Made by a program: the position numbers and the translations under genes. From Candidatus Aenigmatarchaeota archaeon (GTDB lineage: Archaea; Aenigmatarchaeota; Aenigmatarchaeia; Aenigmatarchaeales; Aenigmatarchaeaceae): a stretch of 41,309 nucleotides of DNA. A model generated the notes under the pieces. That model was not told the DNA's origin. It was given only the letters and a program-made list of their open reading frames with translations, and did not search any database. The stretch lies in NCBI GenBank assembly GCA_016933455.1, contig JAFGAZ010000011.1, positions 1 to 41,309 of the forward strand. The letters run 5' to 3'. Positions 27,533-36,799 of the stretch are shown piece after piece (positions within the stretch are counted from its first letter, which is position 1; each line of letters opens with the position of its first letter).

Positions 27533-28102
27533 TCACTTGTCTAATTTTTTAATCTCCCTTTTTAGCTCAAACTCCCTACCTCTAAGCCTGTTATAGACTT
27601 CTGCAGCACCTGGATTGTGGTCAATACTATTTTTGTATTGTTTCATTTCATTTCTAACATGTTTTAGCTCTTCTTCTAGCAATTCTATCTCCTTTTCTCT
27701 TCCCGCATTTCTTCCCATTGTATATGCCAATTTGCCTGCAGAACCTGCCAAATTTTTTGCCGTGTAAGGGTGGATTATCCTGGTTATGAAAAACAGGAAA
27801 ATGGCTATGACTAGAGATATCCAGAACCATGTTTGAAAAAGCGGTATTAGAAAACTGCCATACCATCCTTGTGTAACTATGAAAATGTATGTTACTGTAA
27901 TTATAAGATATCTGAGGCCCTTGTGTTCATGTGCTATTACCTGACCGAAACCCAATAGAAAAAGGAAAAGTATCGCGTGTGGTAAAAGAATGAGGTTTAT
28001 TATTTGGTCTGATATGGAATTATAATTGTTAATTAGACTTGGGCTGATTTTTAATAACTCGACAAATAATAAATTGAATAAATCCACACTAGCTATTGAC
28101 AT
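27533..28102 (-). CDS. Membrane protein with C-terminal coiled coil
   Basis: Several TM segments, then GREKEIELLEEELKHVRNEMKQYK...RGREFELKREIKKLDK. Confidence 0.75.
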   Translation of the reverse strand: MSIASVDLFNLLFVELLKISPSLINNYNSISDQIINLILLPHAILFLFLLGFGQVIAHEHKGLRYLIITVTYIFIVTQGWYGSFLIPLFQTWFWISLVIAIFLFFITRIIHPYTAKNLAGSAGKLAYTMGRNAGREKEIELLEEELKHVRNEMKQYKNSIDHNPGAAEVYNRLRGREFELKREIKKLDK

Positions 28103-28156
28103 AAAAATTCTATAAACTATTTGAAATATAAATCAAACAGTTTGAATGATTTGTTT

Positions 28157-28179
28157 ATTCTAGTTTTTTTGTCTAGAAT
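28157..28179. repeat. Inverted repeat ATTCTAG-N9-CTAGAAT
   Basis: 7-bp perfect arms around a TTTTTTTGT loop in the intergenic region. Confidence 0.4.
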
Positions 28180-28217
28180 GCGATAAATCCGACATCTTAG
28201 TATATACTAGTTTTTCT

Positions 28218-29105
28218 TCAAAATCTATGTTTTTGAGAATTTCTTCCATTATTGTTCTTTGATGCTGAGTATTTATCGCTGAAATTTACATTAGGTCCTG
28301 TATTAGCAACAGCCCTACTTTTGAATTTATACAATTCTATGTCAGCTGATTTCAAAGAGCTTCTAATTTGTTCCATATATTTTCTAAACTCAGTTTGTGT
28401 CTGTATATTGCTTAATTTTGTCATTTCCAGATCTTTCATGTGACTTTTTTGCGCTTCCACTTTTTCATAACCTTTATTAGAGAAATCACAATAAACGAAA
28501 TTGTCACTATTCTTCTTGTAATAAAATCCGTCTGTTATGCCTTTGGCAAAAGACGATTTGCTTCTTTTTGTTGTTGCTTTTGTTGGTTTCAAAGGTTTTT
28601 TTTGTTCAGTAATTTTTTCGGTAGGTTTTATTTTTACGCCATTTCTTTTTGCTTCTTCGTAATCTTCATATTCTTTCATAAGTTCGAAACCAATTGGATA
28701 TTTTTGCTTTATACCGTTTATAATTCCTTTAGCATTATCTTTTGCATCAGAAAGTCCGTTTCTGTACCTATAAACAGGATTAATAATTAAAGTCAAATAA
28801 TCAAACAAGGCGGCAACAGAATCCTTTCTATCATCCATGTATTCATACCAACGAGCAGGGACATTTTGTTGTGCAATATTTTTTCTTTGAGTTACATAAT
28901 CTTCGCTCTGAAGAGATTTCAAAATATTATCAAAATCGCCTTTAGTATCTACTTTGATTATTCTTTCAGGTAGTTTATCCATCTTCCAAAGAGCTTGTGC
29001 AAGACCATTCGGATATCCGTCTAATCTAACACCGTCTATTGTATTTTCATATTCTTTTCTCTTTTCCCAATTTTGCCCTGTTTCTACTTGAATAACCTGA
29101 GACAT
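28218..29105 (-). CDS. Hypothetical soluble protein
   Basis: 295-aa ORF with upstream GTGAT; no recognised family. Confidence 0.7.
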   Translation of the reverse strand: MSQVIQVETGQNWEKRKEYENTIDGVRLDGYPNGLAQALWKMDKLPERIIKVDTKGDFDNILKSLQSEDYVTQRKNIAQQNVPARWYEYMDDRKDSVAALFDYLTLIINPVYRYRNGLSDAKDNAKGIINGIKQKYPIGFELMKEYEDYEEAKRNGVKIKPTEKITEQKKPLKPTKATTKRSKSSFAKGITDGFYYKKNSDNFVYCDFSNKGYEKVEAQKSHMKDLEMTKLSNIQTQTEFRKYMEQIRSSLKSADIELYKFKSRAVANTGPNVNFSDKYSASKNNNGRNSQKHRF

Positions 29106-29161
29106 ACTATCACTATTATTAACTACCTAATAGTAATTATTTCATCTAGAATATAAAGCTA

Positions 29162-29398
29162 TCATCTTATAGTAAAGACTTCCAGTTCCTCACAAAGCTC
29201 AAGAATGGCCCATGCCCAGACTATGGCTTCGTAGCTCTTCAAATCATTGCCTATTTCAAGAAAGTGCTTGGAGTCCGCAATGTATGCATTCATGTTGGTT
29301 AGCATTTCCTGGCCTTTTTCATCCTTAACTTCAATCCTTCCAACCATAGGCTCTATCTTTTCTGTCATTTCTTTTATCTCTTTTAGCATCAAATTCAT
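29162..29398 (-). CDS. DUF357 family protein
   Basis: NMNAYIADSKHFLEIGNDLKSYEAIVWAWAILELCEEL pattern; overlaps the dphB start. Confidence 0.7.
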   Translation of the reverse strand: MNLMLKEIKEMTEKIEPMVGRIEVKDEKGQEMLTNMNAYIADSKHFLEIGNDLKSYEAIVWAWAILELCEELEVFTIR

Positions 29399-30114
29399 CT
29401 AAGCATCTCCAAAAAGTCCTTTTCGCTAAAATGCAGCTTTCCTGGTATTATTATGACTGCAGGAAGCTCTATTTGCTTGTTTATCAGGTTCCTAACACTG
29501 TCAAAGAAAAGGCTAGAATCCCCTCCAGCCCTTGAGAAGACCACCAAATCGTCTGTTTCCTTGACGAGTTTTGCTTTCTTTAGCATTTTCAAAGCATCTG
29601 GAATGGTCAGATTGACGTTTACTTCCCTGTCAATGTCCAATAAAAGCAAAGTGTGCAAATCCTGCTTCTTATTGCCTTTTATGGTCTTTTTGACGTTCTC
29701 AAGCTTGCCAGACATTGCTATTGTGGCAGTTTTTCCGAACTTGTAGAGCTGAAGGCCGGTTTCGCCTATTGCAGAGAATATGGAAGCATTATGGATTATT
29801 TTAAAGGGAATCTTTCTTCTTTTGGCATCATAAACAAGGTTTATGTGGGTTGTTGCTGAAAGCGGGTCTCCTGGAACAAACACAGCAACATCCTTTTCCT
29901 TGGCTTCTTCAATTATGAAATCAGACTTTTCCTCCAAATCCTTTCTTTTCAAAGGAGTGACTGTTTTTCCAAGCACCTCTTCTAGGCCCTTTAAAGATCC
30001 ATTCCAAACATTTGTATAGAGCTCAACGTAGCAGTCGCATTTCTTGGCTATTTCAACTGCTTTTAGTGATAAATCCATCTCATCATTGAGCCCAAGGCCT
30101 ATCAGATACAGCAT
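29395..30114 (-). CDS. dphB: Diphthine synthase
   Basis: MLYLIGLGLNDE..., VFVPGDPLSATTHINLVYDAKRRKIPFKIIHNASIFSAIGETGLQLYKFGKT. Confidence 0.9.
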   Translation of the reverse strand: MLYLIGLGLNDEMDLSLKAVEIAKKCDCYVELYTNVWNGSLKGLEEVLGKTVTPLKRKDLEEKSDFIIEEAKEKDVAVFVPGDPLSATTHINLVYDAKRRKIPFKIIHNASIFSAIGETGLQLYKFGKTATIAMSGKLENVKKTIKGNKKQDLHTLLLLDIDREVNVNLTIPDALKMLKKAKLVKETDDLVVFSRAGGDSSLFFDSVRNLINKQIELPAVIIIPGKLHFSEKDFLEMLR

Positions 30115-30147
30115 ATTTTTAATGTGGTCTCATGAAATATATAAAAC

Positions 30148-30906
30148 ATGAGAATTGCCTATGAGATTGTCGGAAGCAGGGAAAAGTCAGTTGCCATAAT
30201 AGGCTCTGATGTTAAAAATCCCAAAAAAGCTGCAGAAGAAATAATGCAAAGACATAAAGCGGTTTTGTCGGTTCTCCAGAAAACAGACAAAAGACAAGGC
30301 AAGTTCAGGCTTCATCCCTCAAGACTAATCAAGGGCAAAAGGGACACTGAGGTTGTTCACAAGGAGAACGGCTACCTAATCAAGGTCGATCCGAGAAAAA
30401 GCTACTTTTCTCCAAGGGAAGCAACAGAAAGGCAAAGAATCGTTGAAAAGGTTAAAGGAGATGAGAACGTCTTGGTCATGTTCTCGGGCGTTGCGCCGTT
30501 TGCAATAGCCATTGCCAAAAAGCATCCCCATACCAAGATAACCTGCGTTGAGATGAACCTTGAGGCTGTAAAGTACGCTGTGAAAAGCGTGCACCTAAAC
30601 AGGCTAACCAATGTCAAGAACATATGCTGGGATGTGAGAAAGTCAAGGAATTTGGGCATTTTTGACAGGATAATAATGCCTTTGCCGGAAACTGCTATTG
30701 AATTTATTGATGTGGCAGTCCTTCATTCCAAGAAGGGAACCATAATTCATCTTTACGGGTTTTCCAAGGGCTTTGCTGAACTTGAGAAAAAGGTCAAGGA
30801 GAAAGCCAAGATATACAATTTCAAATACAAGATAGTTGGCAGGCAAAAAGTGCTTCCATTCTCTCCTGGGGTTTCCAAGAACAGGCTTGATATCAAGGTT
30901 TTGTAA
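30148..30906 (+). CDS. tRNA (guanine-N1)-methyltransferase Trm5-like
   Basis: FRLHPSRLIKGKRDTEVVHKENGYLIKVDPRKSYFSPREATER...VLVMFSGVAPFAIAIAKK...MPLPETAIEFI. Confidence 0.82.
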   Translation: MRIAYEIVGSREKSVAIIGSDVKNPKKAAEEIMQRHKAVLSVLQKTDKRQGKFRLHPSRLIKGKRDTEVVHKENGYLIKVDPRKSYFSPREATERQRIVEKVKGDENVLVMFSGVAPFAIAIAKKHPHTKITCVEMNLEAVKYAVKSVHLNRLTNVKNICWDVRKSRNLGIFDRIIMPLPETAIEFIDVAVLHSKKGTIIHLYGFSKGFAELEKKVKEKAKIYNFKYKIVGRQKVLPFSPGVSKNRLDIKVL

Positions 30907-31726
30907 TTTTCAAGTCGAAAACATAGTGGCAAGTGTTCGGGGAATATGACTTTATCTTCACAATTTTTAGGAACTTTATTTTCACATTGTGTTTTCCTGC
31001 TATTTTTTCTAACTTTTCCTTGACAGTTTCAGGATCTTTGGCATTTCTGTGAAAATGAATTGTGCAGTTTTTCCTGGCCATTCTAAATGCATGCGGCAGG
31101 AACTTTTCCGTGTCAAAGATATAGCCCATAACTATCCTGTTAGCAGTGTTTTCCAATAGTTTGGACATTTTGCGACAGTCGCCTTCTAGTATCTCGACCT
31201 TGCCTTCCACATTGTTTAGGAAAGTATTCTTTCTTAAAAACTCTACTGCCTTTGGGTTTATGTCTATTGCGTATATCTTCCTTGGTTTGCAGTGCTTTGC
31301 CATGAAAATCGTCCAGTAGCCAATTCCTGCGAACATGTCGACTATTGTTTCTTTCGGTTTTGCAAGCTCTGCCATTCTCTTTCTTTCGTTTTTGTTGCCT
31401 TTGGACCACATCGACTGGGAGACATCTATTAGGAACTGGCAGCCGTGCTCTTTGTGTACAGTTAAAGTGTTTTTTTCTCCTGCTATTATCTCAAGTTCAG
31501 GCTTTCTTGTTATAGGCCCAAGCCTTTTGAAACGGCAAACTGTCTTGATGTGCGGGAAAATCTTGATTATTGCCTTTCCAATAAGCTTTCTTTGCCTTAC
31601 CAGCTTGCTGTCCAGTTTCACTATCAGAATGTCTCCTATTATCTGATAGCCTCCTGGAAGAAGTCCAAGCTTCTCTTCTGGCATCTTGCCTGCAAGCTCC
31701 TTTTGAAGAATGTTGCTAAAAGCCAT
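30893..31726 (-). CDS. Class I SAM-dependent methyltransferase, Taw2/Trm5 family
   Basis: LPGGYQIIGDILIVKLDSKL...FLIDVSQSMWSKGNKNERKRMAEL...VDMFAGIGYWTIFMAKH...AIDINPKAVEFLRKN. Confidence 0.82.
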   Translation of the reverse strand: MAFSNILQKELAGKMPEEKLGLLPGGYQIIGDILIVKLDSKLVRQRKLIGKAIIKIFPHIKTVCRFKRLGPITRKPELEIIAGEKNTLTVHKEHGCQFLIDVSQSMWSKGNKNERKRMAELAKPKETIVDMFAGIGYWTIFMAKHCKPRKIYAIDINPKAVEFLRKNTFLNNVEGKVEILEGDCRKMSKLLENTANRIVMGYIFDTEKFLPHAFRMARKNCTIHFHRNAKDPETVKEKLEKIAGKHNVKIKFLKIVKIKSYSPNTCHYVFDLKITKP

Positions 31727-31744
31727 AATATTCCTTGGTCTTAT

Positions 31745-31765
31745 GTTGTTAAAAAAAAGAAAGGA
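31745..31765 (-). terminator. Possible pyrimidine/T-tract terminator downstream of the 31797..32174 gene
   Basis: Minus-strand CCCCCTCCTTTCTTTTTTTTAACAAC shortly after the stop codon. Confidence 0.35.
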
Positions 31766-31796
31766 GGGGGTGTTTTTCTAAAAAGATAATATGTCA

Positions 31797-32174
31797 CTAG
31801 AACTTTGTAGAAGCTGAAGTCCAAAGTGCCTTTAGGGCAATTAAGACTGCTGCTGGTACTACTAGCACACCTATGTAGTTCACTATTGCCATCATGTAGC
31901 TACCTATGTACATGACGTTCTCGAATGCCGCTCCTGCGCCGCCTGCTGCCATTAAGGCAACAACAGACAAAAGGAACATGTTGACGTCTGACTTGTCAAT
32001 ACTTCCGACGCCAAGTGCACCGAGCAAACCAATGATGAAACCCATCACTGCTAAAACACCCGTTACCATTGCCGAATCGATACTAGGAACCAATCCGGAT
32101 ACAACTGATATCAAAATACCTAGTACAAAAAGCCATCCACTTGCTTTGACCCATCCTGTTTGCTTTTTGGCCAT
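31797..32174 (-). CDS. Small multipass membrane protein, unknown function
   Basis: Several TM segments; AGGTGA upstream of ATG. Confidence 0.75.
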   Translation of the reverse strand: MAKKQTGWVKASGWLFVLGILISVVSGLVPSIDSAMVTGVLAVMGFIIGLLGALGVGSIDKSDVNMFLLSVVALMAAGGAGAAFENVMYIGSYMMAIVNYIGVLVVPAAVLIALKALWTSASTKF

Positions 32175-32246
32175 AATTTCACCTATAATTCCTATTCGAA
32201 AGCCGCTTATTAAACATAACTTCGTCAGATGCAGAACTGGAAAATT

Positions 32247-32792
32247 TTAAATACCCTCTGAAAAGACAATTGCTTGGAATTTGTAGAGCTTTGATGACGA
32301 ATCCTTCCATGCATCCCCGTGAAGACCCGCCTTGTAGCACAGATTTTCAAGATACTCTTCCAAATTCCATTTCTGCTCTATTGGAACCTGGGGTAAGAAA
32401 AGGCCGCTGAACATGCTGCTCCTGATTATCAAACCGTCCTTGCCTAATTCTATTTCCTTTTCATAGTCTTCTGGTTTTGTTTCTATTAGCTTGGGTTCTG
32501 TCAGAATGGAAACCTCGATTCTAATGTCTTTTAGCTCCTCTTTTCTTAGGGGCTCAAATCTCGGGTCCTGGCAAACAAGCCGCGAAGCATCGACTATGTT
32601 TTCCACCATTGTCTTTTCCGGATAAGGAAAGCCTATGCACCCCCTTAGTTCGCCTTTTTTGAACAAAGTTACAAAAACGCCCCTTTTCTCATCCGCTTCC
32701 TTGGGCCTTTCTTTTGGAATTTCGATTCTTTTTCCTGTTTTTGCGAATTCTTCCACAGCCCTTCTTGCTAGTTTTAGAACAAATTCTTTCAT
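32247..32792 (-). CDS. AMMECR1 family protein
   Basis: GVFVTLFKKGELRGCIGFPYPEKT...ASRLVCQDPRFEPLRKEELKDIRIEVSILTEP...LENLCYKAGLHGDAWKD. Confidence 0.92.
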   Translation of the reverse strand: MKEFVLKLARRAVEEFAKTGKRIEIPKERPKEADEKRGVFVTLFKKGELRGCIGFPYPEKTMVENIVDASRLVCQDPRFEPLRKEELKDIRIEVSILTEPKLIETKPEDYEKEIELGKDGLIIRSSMFSGLFLPQVPIEQKWNLEEYLENLCYKAGLHGDAWKDSSSKLYKFQAIVFSEGI

Positions 32793-35437
32793 TTTAAAAC
32801 CTTTGGTTTTTTCATAAATATTTCCGGCATTGCTATTATTCCAAAGGAAGAAAATGCTAATACCTTTATCCAGTCACTTGCTGTTAGTGCTGTTGTGTGG
32901 AATATGTTTTGTAAGAAAGGAACATAGATTATCATAAGCTGTAAAACAACTGATATTATTACTGCCAGGAAAAGTTTCTTGTTTTTTAGGGGATTGTTTC
33001 TAAGTATGCCCTTTTTGTCGGACCTGCAGTTGAAAACAAAAAACATTTCAAATAATATTGTTGTGGTCAGTGCTACCGTTTGTGCTTTTATAGGTATTCC
33101 TGTTTCTTGGAAAACAGTAAAGAATGCAAAAAAGGTTGTTACAAAGTGCAGTATAGAAACAGCTAATATAAATGGAAGAAGACCGTTTACTATACCTTTT
33201 TTTGGGTTTCTCGGGTTTTCCTTCATTATGTTCTTGTCCTTTGGGTCAACGCTTAGCGCCAGGGCAGGTATGCCGTCTGTTATGAGGTTAATCCACAATA
33301 TCTGTATGGGCACAAACGGAAGAACTGCTGCTCCTGTCAAAGGATCGCTAAAGCCTACAATTATTGCTGCTGTTATTGTTATGAGCTCGGCAAAGTTGGC
33401 TGCCAAAAGAAACTTTACAAATTTTCTTATGTTGTCGTAAATTCCCCTGCCTTCCTCTACTGCTGAAACTATAGTTGAAAAGTTGTCGTCCATCAAGACC
33501 ATGTCGGACGACTCCTTGGCAACGTCTGTTCCCTTTATGCCCATTGCAACGCCGATGTCAGCCTTTTTTAGGGCTGGAGCGTCGTTTACCCCGTCGCCTG
33601 TCATGGCAACAACATGGCCCGCTTTTTTCAAAGCATCCACAATCTTTATTTTGTGATTCGGCGACACCCTGGCAAATATGGTAACTTCCCTGACAATGTC
33701 GTTTAGTTGTTTGTTATCTAGCTTGTCTAGGTCCTCGCCTCTTAGGACCTTTCCGTTGAGCCCGACTTCTGCTGCAACAGCCTTTGCTGTGAGCTCGTGG
33801 TCTCCTGTTATCATCTTGATTTTTATTCCCGCCTTTTTGCAGAGCATTATGGCTTTTTTGGTCTCCTTTCTTGGCGGGTCTATCATTGCAACAAGACCTG
33901 CAAAGGTCATGTCCCTTTCCGCGGATTCCAAAGAATATTTCTTGCTAAGCTTCTTGTAGGAAAAGCCCAATACCCTCATGCCCTTTTCCGCAAAATCCTT
34001 GACAGTTTCCAAAGTTTTGTCTATCTCTTTTCTTGTTAACTTCCTATTTGCATGAAGCTTGGAGCATGACTTGAGAATAACTTCAGGGGCGCCTTTTGTG
34101 AAAGCGTATATTTCCCCGTCAACGTTGTGTATTGTGGTCATCTTCTTTCTTTCCGATGAAAAGGGTATCTCGTCTAGTTTCTTATAGTCCTCCTTAAGGC
34201 CCGCCTTGTTGGCCAGAACCTTTAGCGCTCCTTCTGTTGGGTCCCCTATTATGGAGCAGTTCTCCTGCCTTCTGATTAAAGAATTGTTGCACATGGAGCC
34301 TATCTTGATTATCATGTCAAGCGCGCCGTATTTTTTCGGGTCTATCTTTTTCTTGTCAAGCAGAAATTCTCCCTTAGGGTTAAAGCCTATTCCAGAAACA
34401 TCCACTGTTTTGCCAGAGCTCCACATCTTTTTGACTGTCATCTCGTTTGTTGTCATGGTTCCTGTCTTGTCAGCGCATATAACAGTTGTTGAGCCAAGAG
34501 CTTCCACAGCAGCCAGTTTTTTTACCACCGCGTTTTTCTTTAGCATTCTTTGCGTTCCTATTGCCAGTGTCAGGGTTATCACAGCCGGCAGGCCCTCTGG
34601 AACAGCGGCAATTGAAAGGCTAAGCGCTGTTAAAAACATGTCGAATATGTCTAACGATCTTGCAAGCCCTATAATGAATATGAACACTGCTTCTATCAAA
34701 ACCACAATGCTCAAAGTCTTGCCAAGATGCTGCAGTTTTTTCTGCAAAGGCGTTTGCTCCTCTCTTTCCTGCACCATTCCAGCTATTTTTCCCATTACGG
34801 TTTCCATTCCCGTTGAGACCACAATGCCAACTCCCCTTCCGTAGTTGACCAAAGTTCCCATGAACGCCATGTTCTCCCTTTCTGACAGAGGAACATCGGT
34901 TAGCTTTTTTGTGTTTTTGGTTGCTGGCACTGACTCCCCTGTTAGCATGGATTCGTCTATTTTCATGTTGATGGCTTCAATCAAGCGCAGGTCAGCTGGC
35001 ACCCTGTTGCCCGAATCAAGAATAACAATATCTCCCGGAACAAGGTGCTCAACATCTATTTCTATTTTTTGGCCGTCTCTTAAGACCAGCGCCTTTGTAA
35101 CTATCATTTTCCTTAGAGCTTCTATTGCCTTTTCTGCCTTGTGCTCTTGGTAGAAACCAAGGAATGCGTTTAGAACAAGAATTGCACCAATGACCATGGC
35201 ATCGGTTCTAAGGCCCATTAAAAGCGATATGAATGTTGCAAAAATCAGAAGTATTACAAGAAAGCTTTTGAACTGCTCAAGAAATATTATTATCGAGGTT
35301 CTTTTCTCCTTGTTTTTCAGCTTGTTTTCTCCGTACTCTTTAAGCCTTTGGTGCACTTGGGAGTTTTTCAGGCCGTTCTCATGCGTTTTCAAGTCCTTCT
35401 TTACCTGCTCGCATGTCATGGCGTGCCATTTTTTCAT
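32789..35437 (-). CDS. Cation-transporting P-type ATPase, Ca2+-type (PMR1/SERCA-like)
   Basis: DKTGTMTTNEM phosphorylation motif, TGES, PEGLP (TM4), NLITDGIPALAL (TM6), TGDGVNDAPALKKADIGVAMG. Confidence 0.93.
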   Translation of the reverse strand: MKKWHAMTCEQVKKDLKTHENGLKNSQVHQRLKEYGENKLKNKEKRTSIIIFLEQFKSFLVILLIFATFISLLMGLRTDAMVIGAILVLNAFLGFYQEHKAEKAIEALRKMIVTKALVLRDGQKIEIDVEHLVPGDIVILDSGNRVPADLRLIEAINMKIDESMLTGESVPATKNTKKLTDVPLSERENMAFMGTLVNYGRGVGIVVSTGMETVMGKIAGMVQEREEQTPLQKKLQHLGKTLSIVVLIEAVFIFIIGLARSLDIFDMFLTALSLSIAAVPEGLPAVITLTLAIGTQRMLKKNAVVKKLAAVEALGSTTVICADKTGTMTTNEMTVKKMWSSGKTVDVSGIGFNPKGEFLLDKKKIDPKKYGALDMIIKIGSMCNNSLIRRQENCSIIGDPTEGALKVLANKAGLKEDYKKLDEIPFSSERKKMTTIHNVDGEIYAFTKGAPEVILKSCSKLHANRKLTRKEIDKTLETVKDFAEKGMRVLGFSYKKLSKKYSLESAERDMTFAGLVAMIDPPRKETKKAIMLCKKAGIKIKMITGDHELTAKAVAAEVGLNGKVLRGEDLDKLDNKQLNDIVREVTIFARVSPNHKIKIVDALKKAGHVVAMTGDGVNDAPALKKADIGVAMGIKGTDVAKESSDMVLMDDNFSTIVSAVEEGRGIYDNIRKFVKFLLAANFAELITITAAIIVGFSDPLTGAAVLPFVPIQILWINLITDGIPALALSVDPKDKNIMKENPRNPKKGIVNGLLPFILAVSILHFVTTFFAFFTVFQETGIPIKAQTVALTTTILFEMFFVFNCRSDKKGILRNNPLKNKKLFLAVIISVVLQLMIIYVPFLQNIFHTTALTASDWIKVLAFSSFGIIAMPEIFMKKPKVLK

Positions 35438-35512
35438 ATTATTTTGTTGATTTCGCTGTTTTAAAGTTTAGCCATAGAAAAGCATATAAGACAGAATAAA
35501 GAAAATGAGAGT

Positions 35513-35830
35513 ATGGCCAAAGACAGGGAAAGACTGCATCACAAGACATACAAGCATGTGAAAAAGCACAGGAAAAAGTATACCAGATTTGTCATGTTCT
35601 TTATTGTGCTTTTCCTATTTAGGGTCATGGAGGACTATTACCTTCTTAGCTCCTTTAACATAGAGCTTGAAATCGACTTGTTCATCTTTCTAAGCTTCAT
35701 ACTGGGAGCTATAGTGTTCACACTCATCTCAGAAATAACAGAGATAATGATAGAAAAGGAAGAAGCCCAAAAGCTTCTTAGGTACCTTTCCAAAAAGGAA
35801 AAGTCGTTTGAAAGGAAAATGAACAGGTAG
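35513..35830 (+). CDS. Small two-helix membrane protein, unknown
   Basis: 105 aa; basic N-terminus, two hydrophobic segments, charged C-terminus. Confidence 0.65.
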   Translation: MAKDRERLHHKTYKHVKKHRKKYTRFVMFFIVLFLFRVMEDYYLLSSFNIELEIDLFIFLSFILGAIVFTLISEITEIMIEKEEAQKLLRYLSKKEKSFERKMNR

Positions 35831-35860
35831 AAATATAACATAGTTTTGCAAGATATTCTT

Positions 35861-36799
35861 ATGCTATTTACTGACCTTTTGTTTTTCATGCTTTCGTGCG
35901 CAGGCCTTGCAGTAAGCGGACACTTTGTTGTAAAGAGCCTGATAAAAGTTGCCAGGTTTTATCATCTAAGAGAATTCGTGGTGGGCTTTGTTTTAATGGC
36001 TGTCATGACATCCATGCCGGAGTTGTTTGTGGGCATAATGTCTGCTCTTAGCGGTTTTTCCGGCATATCCTTGGGCGATATTCTGGGCGCCAATATTGTT
36101 AATCTGACAATTGTTGTTGGCATAACGTCGCTTTTGGGAAAAAGAATAAAGATAGAAAGCGAGATAGAAAAAAGGGACGTGTTCTACACCGCCCTTATAG
36201 CAATGCTGCCCATATTCCTCTTTATTGACAACGGTCTTTCTAGGTTCGATGGCATCTTGCTTGTGGGATCTTTTTTCCTATACCTGTTTAGGCTAATTTC
36301 GCAAAGGTCGCATTTCCGCAAGATAATGGCTGACCATATTTCTAGAAAAATGATGGAAAAGGAGGTTGTCCTTTTCGTTTTCAGCCTCTTTGTCTTGCTT
36401 TTGAGCGCAAGATTCGTTGTGGAGTTTGCAATACCCCTTGTGTCGGAGCTTAGTCTGTCTCCCTTGCTAATAGGCCTAACCATTGTCTCAATAGGCACGA
36501 CATTGCCAGAACTTTTTTTCAATACGAATTCTGTTCTAAAGGGGCATTATGGCATGGCAATGGGCGACCTTCTTGGAAGCGTTGTAGCGAACTCGTCTCT
36601 GGTTTTGGGTATTGTTTGCATAATATCTCCAATAGAAGCTTCCATAATTTCCTTTACCATAGCGTCAGGTTTCTTGGCGCTTGTTTTGACGCTTTTTATT
36701 ATTTTCTCTAAAACAGAAAGAGAGATAACCTGGAAAGAGGGCGTTGTTCTTTTGATGCTGTATTTTGTTTTCGTTATAACAAGCCTTATTTTCAGGTGA
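35861..36799 (+). CDS. Sodium/calcium exchanger (CaCA) family transporter
   Basis: Two alpha-repeat motifs: MPELFVGIMSALSGFSGISLGDILGANIVNLTIV and TTLPELFFNTNSVLKGHYGMAMGDLLGSVVANSSLVLG. ORF track starts at a TTG (35846); ATG at 35861 preferred. Confidence 0.9.
   Translation: MLFTDLLFFMLSCAGLAVSGHFVVKSLIKVARFYHLREFVVGFVLMAVMTSMPELFVGIMSALSGFSGISLGDILGANIVNLTIVVGITSLLGKRIKIESEIEKRDVFYTALIAMLPIFLFIDNGLSRFDGILLVGSFFLYLFRLISQRSHFRKIMADHISRKMMEKEVVLFVFSLFVLLLSARFVVEFAIPLVSELSLSPLLIGLTIVSIGTTLPELFFNTNSVLKGHYGMAMGDLLGSVVANSSLVLGIVCIISPIEASIISFTIASGFLALVLTLFIIFSKTEREITWKEGVVLLMLYFVFVITSLIFR

Noticed and set aside
33678-34844. Antisense + strand ORFs inside the P-type ATPase (93, 80 and 212 aa)
   Set aside because: The minus-strand frame encodes an intact, motif-rich P-type ATPase; the antisense frames have no recognisable motifs.
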